Origin: Baffinella frigidus
Taxonomy: Eukaryota > Cryptophyceae > Cryptomonadales > Baffinellaceae
DNA: 12,177 nt
Reading direction: 5' to 3'
Assembly: GCA_026770585.1 (NCBI GenBank)
Contig: MU646420.1
Location: forward strand, 226,823 to 238,999
Made by a program: the position numbers and the translations under genes. Under the pieces are notes generated by a model that did no database searches, had not been told where the DNA came from, and saw nothing but the letters and a program-made list of their open reading frames with translations. Every line of letters starts with the position of its first letter. The stretch's first letter is position 1. Positions 6,800 through 12,177 of this stretch are shown piece after piece.

Positions 6800-6879
6800 A
6801 TCACATCGACGTACGGGTACGGCTCCCAAAGTGTCGCGGCCGGCGTTGTCGTGGCCGCGTCAGATGCCTACACTTTCAC
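6800..6879 (+). CDS. exon 12: third virion-type module copy, first part
   Basis: Begins after CTGCACAG and ends before GTAAACCC (phase 2). It encodes ITSTYGYGSQSVAAGVVV, then AASDAYTF and two bases of Thr (353-379). Together with exon 13 ('LSEAALALANRYVG') it matches 'llLa..As.a.n.Yvg..i.I' of the repeated module. The exon's first bases exist in several upstream variants, each after a CAG (6255, 6571, 6697), so the choice of acceptor is uncertain. I chose 6800 because only this one runs on into clean coding sequence. Confidence 0.65.
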
Positions 6880-7003
6880 GTAAACCCTCAAACCCTAAAC
6901 CCTAACCCCTCAAACCTCAAGCTGAAAACCTACTTGTGGGGGTTCCGAAACCCCAAAACCTAAATCCGGAACCCTAAAACCTGAAACCTAAAACCCAAAC
7001 CAG
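6880..7003 (+). repeat. intron 12: short CCCTAAA-type intron
   Basis: 124 bases, from GTAAACCC to AACCAG, made mainly of CCCTAAA, CCCTCAA, CCTAAAA and related units. Confidence 0.75.
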
Positions 7004-7045
7004 GCTCTCGGAAGCCGCGCTCGCCTTGGCGAATCGCTACGTCGG
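7004..7045 (+). CDS. exon 13: third virion-type module copy, middle (micro-exon)
   Basis: A 42-base exon after AAACCAG, ending at GG before GTAAATCC. Its first G completes the Thr codon, then LSEAALALANRYV and two bases of Gly follow (379-393). Phase matches on both sides: the Gly codon is completed by the G that starts exon 14. The segment is equivalent to 'SSAANAYVNNY' in exon 3 and 'RAGALVGYT' in exons 6-7. Confidence 0.7.
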
Positions 7046-7921
7046 GTAAATCCTAACCCATTTGGTAGCTGCAAGAAGGTTTACTAAGTGCTAGTGCACC
7101 GCGTGATACGGGAGACGCGCATCGGCCTTGTCTTCCCAGGTCACTCTCGCTGGCTCCTAGCTGGGAAACAGAGCTGAGGTGCGGTTACACCGTAAACTTG
7201 GTGTTAACTGACTCTGTGTGGGTGACCCTCGTAGGGCTCTTAGAGCTCGTGTGCTTTTGTGTCGCATTCCACAGCAACTCTTTCTGAAACCCTAAAACAT
7301 AAACCCTCACCCCGACATGGCTCAGAAAGGGTAAACTCTTAACCATTCTGCCCTTTCTAAACTCTACCAGCCCTTTCTGAACCCTTTCTAACCCCGTGCC
7401 ACCCTTTCTAAACCCTGTCCACCCTGTCTCAACCCTTTCTCAACCCTAATTTTCAAATCCTAAACCCTAAACCCTAAACCCTAAACCCTAAACCCTAAAC
7501 CCTAAACCCTCAGCCCCAAACTCTAAACCCTGAACCCTAAACCCTAAACCCTAAACCCTAAACTTTAAACCCTACGCCCTTAACCATATACCCTAGACCC
7601 CAAATGCTGAATCTCAGGTACTCGAATAAATCCTGAACCCAATACCCTGAATCCTGGACCCAATACCCCGCATCCTAACCCCAATACCCCAACCCCCGGG
7701 TACTCAAACTCAATCGCTGGCGAGACGCGCATGGTCATCGAGCACACTTCACGCTGAACCCTGAACCCTAAACCTTGACCTCCCCCTTACCTTGAAACCC
7801 CCTTCTAAACTCGAAATCATAATACTTTTCTAAAATCCAAACTACAAGAGACGATGATGAACCATAATGAATCGAAGTACACCGTAATAAACTATACTAA
7901 ACGATTAAACATAACCCCCAG
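7046..7921 (+). repeat. intron 13: CCCTAAA arrays and partial exon-14 copies
   Basis: Opens with about 230 bases of unique sequence, which includes GGGAGACGCGCATCGG, similar to the exon-14 core. Then come CCCTAAA arrays (7457-7580), partial exon-14 copies at 7618-7628 and 7699-7751, and an A/T-rich stretch (about 7800-7915). Bases 7699-7751 match exon 14 (7921-7973) at 47 of 53 positions. Confidence 0.7.
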
Positions 7922-8065
7922 GTACTCAATCTCAATCGCGGGCGAGACACGCACGGTCGTCGAGTACACTTCAGGCCGCGTCGTGACAGTCAACGTCCCT
8001 TTCACGACAGCGCCGACCACCACTTCCAAGTTCACGCTATCCGCCGTCGCCGCCGGACACCCCTG
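7922..8065 (+). CDS. exon 14: third virion-type module copy, core and end
   Basis: Begins after AACCCCCAG and ends at TG before GTGTGTCC (phase 2); a donor two bases later (GTGTCC at 8068) is also possible. It encodes YSISIAGETRTVVEYTSGR, then VVTVNVPFTTAPTTTSKF and TLSAVAAG (to about residue 441). 'GETRtvveYtsgRvvTVn.pFttaP' is the best-preserved copy of the module core, parallel to exons 7-8. Two partial copies of its start lie upstream at 7618 and 7699. Confidence 0.75.
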
Positions 8066-8320
8066 GTGTGTCCCTACACCCTACACCTTAACACCCTGCA
8101 CCCTACACCCTACACCCTACACCCTACACCCTACACCCTACACCCTACACCCTGCACCCTACACCCTGCCGGCTGCCCGCGTGTACACACGGAAACAATT
8201 AATGTGGCAAAGTTGACGATTCTGGTACAAAAGCGTCAACTTTCGCTGAACGGGATTTTTTGGCCGAAATGGAGCTGACGTCAAGTGCCCTAACATCTAA
8301 AGCCTGAACCCTGTTTCTAG

Positions 8321-8376
8321 GTTCGAATCGCCGGGGTGGTTTGCAGGCTCCGCGTGCGACATGAGCACCGCTACAG
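8321..8376 (+). CDS. exon 15 alternative copy (GC donor)
   Basis: Begins after TGTTTCTAG and ends before GCAACCCC. It encodes FESPGWFAGSACDMSTAT. The entering phase (after TG of exon 14) and leaving phase (G|GA of exon 16) both fit, so it could replace the copy at 8683-8750. A start at 8347 (after TTTGCAG) fits if exon 14 ends at 8067. The end of the exon, ATGAGC.CCGCTACA, is shared with 8559-8573 and 8735-8749. Confidence 0.35.
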
Positions 8377-8534
8377 GCAACCCCAACCCGACCCCGATGT
8401 ATGTAATGTTCAGAGTGGGTCACTCGCGAATATCGTAGCCTTGTCATATCCTCACCATGACTGGCACAAAAGCACCGCGTCAAATGCCGCCATACCCTCG
8501 AACGAAGACCGTGTTGAATCCCGTCGTGTCCACT

Positions 8535-8575
8535 AGGCAGGGCGCGTGGGTATGTATCATGAGCGCCGCTACAAG
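8535..8575 (+). pseudogene. decayed exon-15 copy
   Basis: AGGCAGGGCGCGTGGGTATG...CATGAGCGCCGCTACAAGC parallels GGAGGGCACTTGGGTACC...CATGAGCGTCGCTGCAGGT of the preferred exon. The donor is changed to AAGCAAG. Confidence 0.5.
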
Positions 8576-8682
8576 CAAGCCCAAATGAAACACTCAAGTA
8601 TCAAACATCAAGCTACCCTAGGAACTTGGAACGCAAGTGTCCTACCCTGTGCAGGGCACTTGGGTGAGTTACTTTACACCAG

Positions 8683-8750
8683 CAAGAGTTACTTTACAAT
8701 TGCGGAGGGCACTTGGGTACCAATTGCCACGCGCATGAGCGTCGCTGCAG
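8683..8750 (+). CDS. exon 15 (preferred of three copies): filamin-like repeat, start
   Basis: Frame-compatible with exon 14 (phase 2 in) and exon 16 (phase 1 out, G|GA), with canonical donor GTAATC. It encodes KSYFTIAEGTWVPIATRM and SVAAG. The acceptor (ACACCAG|C) is weak. A rival copy at 8321-8376 (8347-8376 with a later acceptor) has the same in and out phases but a GC donor. A third at 8535-8575 also exists. Which copy is used, or whether they alternate, cannot be told from sequence. I prefer this copy because it reads as a smooth beta-type segment into 'GIDGKGYMVAML'. Confidence 0.45.
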
Positions 8751-8819
8751 GTAATCCCAACTCAAACCCGAATCCCTGTGCTCACATCCTGTTTTAGGTG
8801 TAGGTCCTAGTCTGACAAG

Positions 8820-8942
8820 GAATTGACGGAAAGGGATACATGGTGGCCATGCTGGTTTCGTCCGCAATAAACGCACGTTTCAGGACGCCCAAGGTGCCCG
8901 ACGCTCAGGTGAGCATGGTGATCATGACAAGAGACGCCCGCG
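8820..8942 (+). CDS. exon 16: filamin-like repeat, middle
   Basis: Begins after CTGACAAG with GA, completing a Gly codon. It encodes IDGKGYMVAMLVSSAINA, RFRTPKVPDAQ and VSMVIMTRDARG. I place the end at a GC donor (G|GCTGATCC) because 'DAQVSMVIMTRDARG|TPLTCDITYSTTTAGIYAVS' then reads as the second half of a filamin-type repeat ('v.v..rDa.G.pl...ItY..t.aGiY.vsV'). An inner GTGAGC at 8909 looks like a good donor, but using it would break both the frame and the similarity. The in-frame TGA at 8945 shows that the exon must end by then. Confidence 0.7.
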
Positions 8943-9026
8943 GCTGATCCTGGCTGATCCTGGCCTTGGAGGCAACCTCGTTCTGCCTCAGTTAATCTCG
9001 GAGAGTAAACCATGTATGCAATCCAG
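8943..9026 (+). other. 84-base GC-AG intron (intron 16)
   Basis: Begins GCTGATCC (itself repeated: CTGATCCTGG twice) and ends AATCCAG. The filamin-like reading frame on both sides (RDARG|TPLTC) and the in-frame TGA at 8945 make a GC donor the simplest explanation. Confidence 0.6.
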
Positions 9027-9088
9027 GCACACCCCTGACGTGCGACATCACATACTCGACGACGACAGCGGGGATTTACGCCGTATCG
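9027..9088 (+). CDS. exon 17: filamin-like repeat, last strand
   Basis: Begins after GCAATCCAG with GC, completing the Gly codon left by the GC-AG intron, and ends before GTAGACC (phase 0). It encodes TPLTCDITYSTTTAGIYAVS (506-525). The 'ItYstTtAGiYaVs' ending is the typical last strand of filamin/ABP280 repeats and passes straight into exon 18 'VNVF'. Confidence 0.75.
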
Positions 9089-9259
9089 GTAGACCATAAA
9101 CCCTGAACCCTAAACCCCTAACCCTGAACCCCGAACCCCCAAATTCTAAGCCCCAAACCCTAAACACCAAACCCTCAACACCAAACACCAAACACCAAAC
9201 ACCAAACACCAAACACCAAACACCAAACACCAAACACCAAACACCAAACCCGAAACCAG
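9089..9259 (+). repeat. intron 17: CACCAAA array
   Basis: Begins GTAGACCATAAACCC, then CCCTGAA units, then a regular AAACACC heptamer array (about 9160-9247). This is the same heptamer variant as intron 1. Confidence 0.8.
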
Positions 9260-9319
9260 GTGAATGTCTTCCGCCTCGGGGGGCTCCAGGCAAACTATTT
9301 CCACAACACGTTCCTTCAG
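9260..9319 (+). CDS. exon 18: PA14 domain, first strand
   Basis: Begins after CGAAACCAG and ends before GTTCCTGC (phase 0). It encodes VNVFRLGGLQANYFHNTFLQ (526-545). 'GGLqAnYF.n..f' is the opening strand of PA14 domains, beta-barrel carbohydrate-binding domains common in adhesins and glycosidases. If splicing skipped, translation would continue as VPAAPKLA and stop at TAG (9344), so the 57-base duplicate downstream (9479-9535) is used to continue. Confidence 0.75.
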
Positions 9320-9535
9320 GTTCCTGCCGCACCCAAACTTGCGTAGTTGTTGATTGTAAAACGTTGCTGTGGTACGAATGTAAAATCATTCTGATACAAA
9401 ACTTTTAGTGCAACTAGTTTTTTAACGCGGTACGAATTTATATCCGTGTGGTACAAAACGTGTTGGCAAAAACAAAATCACAACACGTTCCTCCAGGTTC
9501 CCGCCGCACCCAAACTCGCGTAGGTGTTGATTGTA
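9302..9535 (+). repeat. 57-bp direct repeat flanking a 177-base intron
   Basis: Bases 9302-9358 and 9479-9535 match at 53 of 57 positions and each contains the same exon piece (CAGGTTCC.GCCGCACCCAAA). The intervening sequence is A/T-rich and has GGTACGAAT and TGGTACAAAA, with no heptamers. Confidence 0.85.
9497..9517 (+). CDS. exon 19: PA14 domain micro-exon (7 codons)
   Basis: The piece VPAAPKL follows CAG in the second copy of a 57-base direct repeat. To avoid the in-frame TAG that follows it must end at a GC donor (CTC|GCGTAG), in phase 0 with exon 20. The first copy (9320-9340) encodes the same peptide, so exon 18 could instead run to 9340 and use the GC of GCGTAG there, skipping this micro-exon. 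Either path gives the same protein sequence. Confidence 0.5.
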
Positions 9536-9625
9536 GAATTCGGTCGTGGTAATAATTTGAAATCGTGCCGGTGTGTGTAGTAAATTTCATTGCCCACGTT
9601 TATCAAATTGAAAACGTTTTCACAG

Positions 9626-9698
9626 GAGACGCCCGCGGTGACGCGCGTGGATTCGACGATTGACTTCGACTGGGGCGACGGCCTCGTGACCCCTTCTG
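9626..9698 (+). CDS. exon 20: PA14 domain, WGDG strand
   Basis: Begins after TTTTCACAG and ends before GTAAACCC (phase 1). It encodes ETPAVTRVDSTIDFDWGDG and LVTPS (553-576). 'tRvDstIdfdWG.G' before 'vRWtG' is highly typical of PA14 domains. Confidence 0.8.
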
Positions 9699-10034
9699 GT
9701 AAACCCCCGTAACCCCTAAACCTTAAACCCTGAATCATTCTGGTTTGATCCTCAACTCTTCACCCTAAACCATAAACCATAAACTCTCAGCCCTAGACTC
9801 TCTACCATAAACCATAAACCATAAACCATAAACCATAAACCATAAACCATACACCATAAATCATAAATCATAAACCATAAACCATAGACCATAGACCATA
9901 AACCCTAACCCATAAACAATAAATCATAAACCATAAACAATAAACCATAAACCATAAACCATAAACCACAAACCATAAACCATGAACCATAAACCATAAA
10001 CCATCAACCTTAAACAAAACATACCCTAAACCAG
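9699..10034 (+). repeat. intron 20: CCATAAA heptamer array
   Basis: From about 9765 to 10015 it is an AAACCAT seven-base array of more than 30 units with small variants (AATCAT, AGACCAT), ending ACCCTAAACCAG. Nothing else is seen. Confidence 0.85.
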
Positions 10035-10119
10035 CGCGCGACCACGTGGGTGTTCGCTGGACGGGGCTGGTCGTGCCGTCCTACACGGAAACGTACACGT
10101 TCACGACCAACACCACCGG
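10035..10119 (+). CDS. exon 21: PA14 domain core (VRWTG ... YTFTT)
   Basis: Begins after CTAAACCAG with CG and ends at GG before GTTCGGCC (phase 2). It encodes ARDHVGVRWTGLVV, PSYTETYTFTTNTTG (577-604 plus a split Gly). 'VRWtG.l.Ps.tetYtFtt.t' is the diagnostic PA14 segment. The 12 bases spanning the donor recur exactly at the next acceptor. Confidence 0.85.
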
Positions 10120-10298
10120 GTTCGGCCCCGAACCCCTAAACTCCTCAACCCCTAAACCCTAAAACCTATGCCTCAAACCCTACCCCCTGAAACCTGAACC
10201 CTGAACCCTAAACCTTAAAACCCTAAACCCTAAACCCTGAATCCCAAACCCTGAACCCTGAACCTTGCACCCAAAACCCTGCACCAGGTTCGGCCCCG
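10119..10298 (+). repeat. 12-bp perfect direct repeat flanking intron 21
   Basis: GGTTCGGCCCCG occurs at 10119-10130 across the donor and at 10287-10298 across the acceptor. The 168-base intron between (10120-10287) is CCCTAAA/CCCTGAA heptamers. Splicing at either copy restores the PA14 frame. Confidence 0.9.
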
Positions 10299-10350
10299 TG
10301 CTGAGGGTGCACGACACACTGCTCGTGTCCGAATGGAACACGGATATCGG
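10288..10350 (+). CDS. exon 22: PA14 domain, ligand-loop strand
   Basis: Begins after CTGCACCAG with G, completing Gly, and ends at GG before GTGTGTTC. It encodes FGPVLRVHDTLLVSEWNTDI (606-625). It corresponds to the PA14 strand 'd.g.rl.vdg.llid.W', with 'VHDTLLVSEW' in place of the usual 'VdG.lli..W'. In calcium- and sugar-binding PA14 adhesins the loop before this has a D-cis-D pair, which I do not see here. Confidence 0.8.
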
Positions 10351-10581
10351 GTGTGTTCCCCTACATCCTCAACCCTTAACCTTAAATCCTCAACCCCAAA
10401 TCCTAAACCCTAAACTCTGAACCCTAAACCCTAAACCCTAAACCCCAAACCCTACACCCTTAACCCCACACCCTCAATCCCAAACCCCAAACCCTAAACC
10501 CCAAACCCTAGACCCCATACCCCATACCCCAAACCCCAAACTCCAAACCCCAAACCCCAAACCCCAAAACCCCAGGTGTGT
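10350..10581 (+). repeat. 7-bp direct repeat flanking intron 22
   Basis: GGTGTGT occurs at 10350-10356 (donor) and 10575-10581 (acceptor). The intron (10351-10575) is CCCTAAA and CCCCAAA heptamers. Confidence 0.7.
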
Positions 10582-10655
10582 GAAGTACGATCCGAATGGC
10601 GGGTGCTTGCGGCGCACGGAGTCCTTCGGTTGGACGCGTGACTTCCCCGACTCAG
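10576..10655 (+). CDS. exon 23: PA14 insert-like exon (uncertain)
   Basis: Begins after AAACCCCAG and ends before GTATCATC (phase 1). In the model frame it reads CVKYDPNGGCLRRTESFGW and TRDFPDS. This is not ordinary PA14 sequence, but including it is the only way I found to connect exon 22 (phase 2) to exon 24 (phase 1 in). Another frame (CEVRSEWRVLAAHGVLRLDA, then a stop) resembles the PA14 strand 'YEVRmdYR' of exon 24. So this could instead be a frame-broken copy of a PA14 end. Reading on past the donor in the model frame gives 'GIIIPSAFLL', which is like 'TIVPSSALYY' of exon 25. Confidence 0.45.
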
Positions 10656-10999
10656 GTATCATCATTCCGTCCGCATTTCTACTTTCACGCCCCCAGGTCA
10701 CGTCCGTGTTGGACACACCCGTCGGTGCTGGATACGCCCCGAGACTTTTTCAGTGCCGTCAATGAACATTACTACAGCGTTTTCAGCGCCGTCCATGAAA
10801 ATTACTACACAGCTGCTGTGCTAGTTCCAGTATGGTACTTTTTGTGTAGTACTCGCTCTCGGAATTTCGTCCATGTCACGTCTGCCAAACGCGCCTGGTG
10901 CACACCGGGGCTGACCAAACGGTCCATCTACTTTCCTTCGGAGGGCTAGGTAACTGCCATACACTGGCCGAATGCTGACAGAGCTGACAATGCTGACAG
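10656..10999 (+). other. intron 23
   Basis: Non-heptameric. It has a 30-base tandem pair (10747-10776 and 10780-10809, 27 of 30 matching, each starting TTTTCAG) and ends with three related acceptor-like units (GCTGACAGAGCTGACAATGCTGACAG split over 10974-10999). Bases 10656-10700 could be a coding continuation of exon 23. Confidence 0.5.
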
Positions 11000-11100
11000 G
11001 GGTGCAAGGGGTGTTCTCGGGGACGATTGCGCTGACGGCGGGCACCTTCTATGAAGTGCGCATGGACTACCGCCACAAGACCGGCTCCGCGTCGGCTCAG
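11000..11100 (+). CDS. exon 24: PA14 domain, 'AGTFYEVRMDYR' strand
   Basis: Begins after ATGCTGACAG with GG and ends before GTCATACC (phase 0). It encodes VQGVFSGTIALTAGTFYEV, RMDYRHKTGSASAQ (to residue 686). 'G.i.LtAGtfYevrmdYr...gsA.a' is the late PA14 strand pair. The end of this exon (MDYRHKT) is repeated, with decay, at 11179 and 11379 inside the following spacer. Confidence 0.8.
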
Positions 11101-11654
11101 GTCATACCGCGAGCTAAACCCTAAAACTTTAACCTTGGATCTGAAACCCGAAACCCGAAATCCGAAATCCGAAACCCGATGGACTACCGCCATAAGACCG
11201 CATCTCCGAAACCCGAAACACGGAACCCGGAACCCGGAACCCGGAACCCGCAATCCGAAACCCGAAACCCGGAACCCGGGACCCGAAAACCGAAACCCAA
11301 AACCCGAAACCCAAAACCCGAAACCCGAAACCCGGAACCCGAAACCCGAACCACCCGAAATTCGAAACCCAAACTCCGATGGACAACTGCCACAAGACTG
11401 GCTCCGCGTCGGCTCAGGTCAGGTACCCTACATCCTACAATCCTGAACCCTGAACCTTGAACCCTAAATCCTGAACCCTGAACCCGACACCCGTAACACC
11501 ACTAGCTAAACCTGCTTCACCCTGCTTCACCCGAGCAGCTGTGGTGGCCAATTTCGGTCACTCTTGGTACATTTTGCGCCTGATGTCGGTGACTCCTGGT
11601 ACAAATGCGCGTGTGGACAGTGAATCGGTCTGATCTTTGATGCGCGGGGGGCAG
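11101..11654 (+). repeat. intron 24: CCCGAAA array with two exon-24 end copies
   Basis: A CCCGAAA/CCCGGAA heptamer array (about 11143-11378) is interrupted by a copy of the exon-24 end at 11179-11208, and a fuller copy follows at 11379-11417. After that come CCCTGAA units and unique sequence with TTGGTACATTTTGCGCC and CTGGTACAAATGCGCG. A copy of the exon-25 start is at 11535-11547. Confidence 0.8.
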
Positions 11655-11723
11655 CTGTGGTGGTCCTCGGTCTCGCAGAACATGACGATCGTGCCGTCGT
11701 CCGCGCTTTACTACCCATTCGAG
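11655..11723 (+). CDS. exon 25: end of PA14 domain
   Basis: Begins after GGGGGGCAG and ends before GTTCCCCC (phase 0). It encodes LWWSSVSQNMTIVPSSAL and YYPFE (687-709). 'lwWss.sq....vPss.LYyp' is the standard PA14 ending, joined to 'GSASAQ' of exon 24. Both edges of the exon are duplicated in neighbouring spacers (11535-11547 and 11802-11823). Confidence 0.8.
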
Positions 11724-11923
11724 GTTCCCCCCTCTCCATGAACCCTCCATGAACCCTGCATGTACCCTCCCTGAATCCTCCATGATCCCTGCCTGGGACG
11801 ACGCTTTACTATCCCTTCGAGGTGTCCCTTCCTCCCTCCCTGAACCCTCCCTGAACCCTCCTTAAATCCTCCTGAAACACTGAACCCTACTGCCTGCGAC
11901 TCCATGCGAAACTGTGTTCGCAG
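11724..11923 (+). repeat. intron 25: CCCTCCATGAA-type repeats and exon-25 end copy
   Basis: CCATGAACCCT and CCCTGAATCCTCC units. The block CGCTTTACTATCCCTTCGAGGT (11802-11823) is a 20/22 copy of the exon-25 end at 11704-11725. Confidence 0.7.

Positions 11924-12177
<254 letters not shown>

Larger units (their letters stand above)
8066..8682 (+). repeat. intron 14: CCCTACA array plus alternative exon-15 copies
   Basis: CCCTACA heptamers at 8073-8167, then non-repetitive sequence with GTTGACG...CGTCAAC flanking TTCTGGTACAAAAG (8213-8240). The first two exon-15 copies are here. An 8653-8665 block (AGGGCACTTGGGT) recurs at 8706-8718, and GAGTTACTTTACA at 8666 recurs at 8686. Confidence 0.6.

Noticed and set aside
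8909-8914. GTGAGC as the exon-16 donor
   Set aside because: A good donor by consensus, but using it loses the filamin-like VSMVIMTRDARG and breaks phase with exon 17.
9765-10015. CRISPR-like array
   Set aside because: Seven-base units with no spacers; a plain tandem repeat.

Overview
The window looks like nuclear DNA from an intron-rich protist, most likely an alga. I see one large gene fragment, entirely on the + strand, running off both ends of the window. Four things point to a eukaryote: short GC-rich exon-like islands bounded by AG|G acceptors and GT or GC donors; reading phases that match across almost every junction; no bacterial-style long ORFs; and spacers made of CCCTAAA-type heptamers, the TTTAGGG telomere class of plants and many algae. 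GC-AG introns and spacer composition would fit green algae, haptophytes, dinoflagellates or chromerids, and I cannot choose between them.

Joining 25 islands from 131 to 11723 by eye gives an open frame of about 709 residues with no in-frame stop; a 26th island near 11924 is less certain. All numbers below refer to this model. In order the protein holds: the end of a golvesin/xanthan-lyase-C-like beta domain (1-38); a module resembling repeats in phage and virion structural proteins (55-106); a second virion-type module with an 'IDDELLLV...RGH..T..AH' pattern (107-175); another copy of the first module (178-260) with a C..C-containing tail (to 296); a filamin-like half repeat (297-352); a third copy of the first module (about 358-438); a filamin-like repeat (about 445-525); and a nearly complete PA14 domain (526-709). 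The whole reads as a modular beta-rich, probably extracellular or surface adhesin-like protein. No start codon, signal peptide, membrane segment or stop codon is in the window.

The spacers are the remarkable part. Most contain arrays of seven-base units that are variants of CCCTAAA, always C-rich on the sense strand, and different spacers carry different variants (CACCAAA, CCCTACA, CCCGAAA, CCATAAA). Others hold CTGG/CTGA, AAT, TTC or CT microsatellites, or foldback elements at 4239-4387 and 5573-5799. Many spacers are flanked by, or contain, duplicated pieces of the neighbouring exon, from 7 bp to more than 100 bp, often decayed. Two larger tandem duplications (about 313 bp at 3136 and about 198 bp at 5199) are of the same kind. 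One decayed exon copy (near 5801-5931) is split by a 71-base intron-like insert that the intact copy lacks.

Layout: 1-1342 golvesin end and start of the first virion module; 1343-2757 rest of that module and the second module; 2758-4121 third module; 4122-6799 filamin half repeat, both foldback elements and microsatellites; 6800-8065 third copy of the first module type; 8066-9088 filamin repeat with alternative copies of one exon; 9260-11723 PA14; 11924-12177 last exon-like island and a CT microsatellite. No RNA gene, transposase, CRISPR array or second gene was found.
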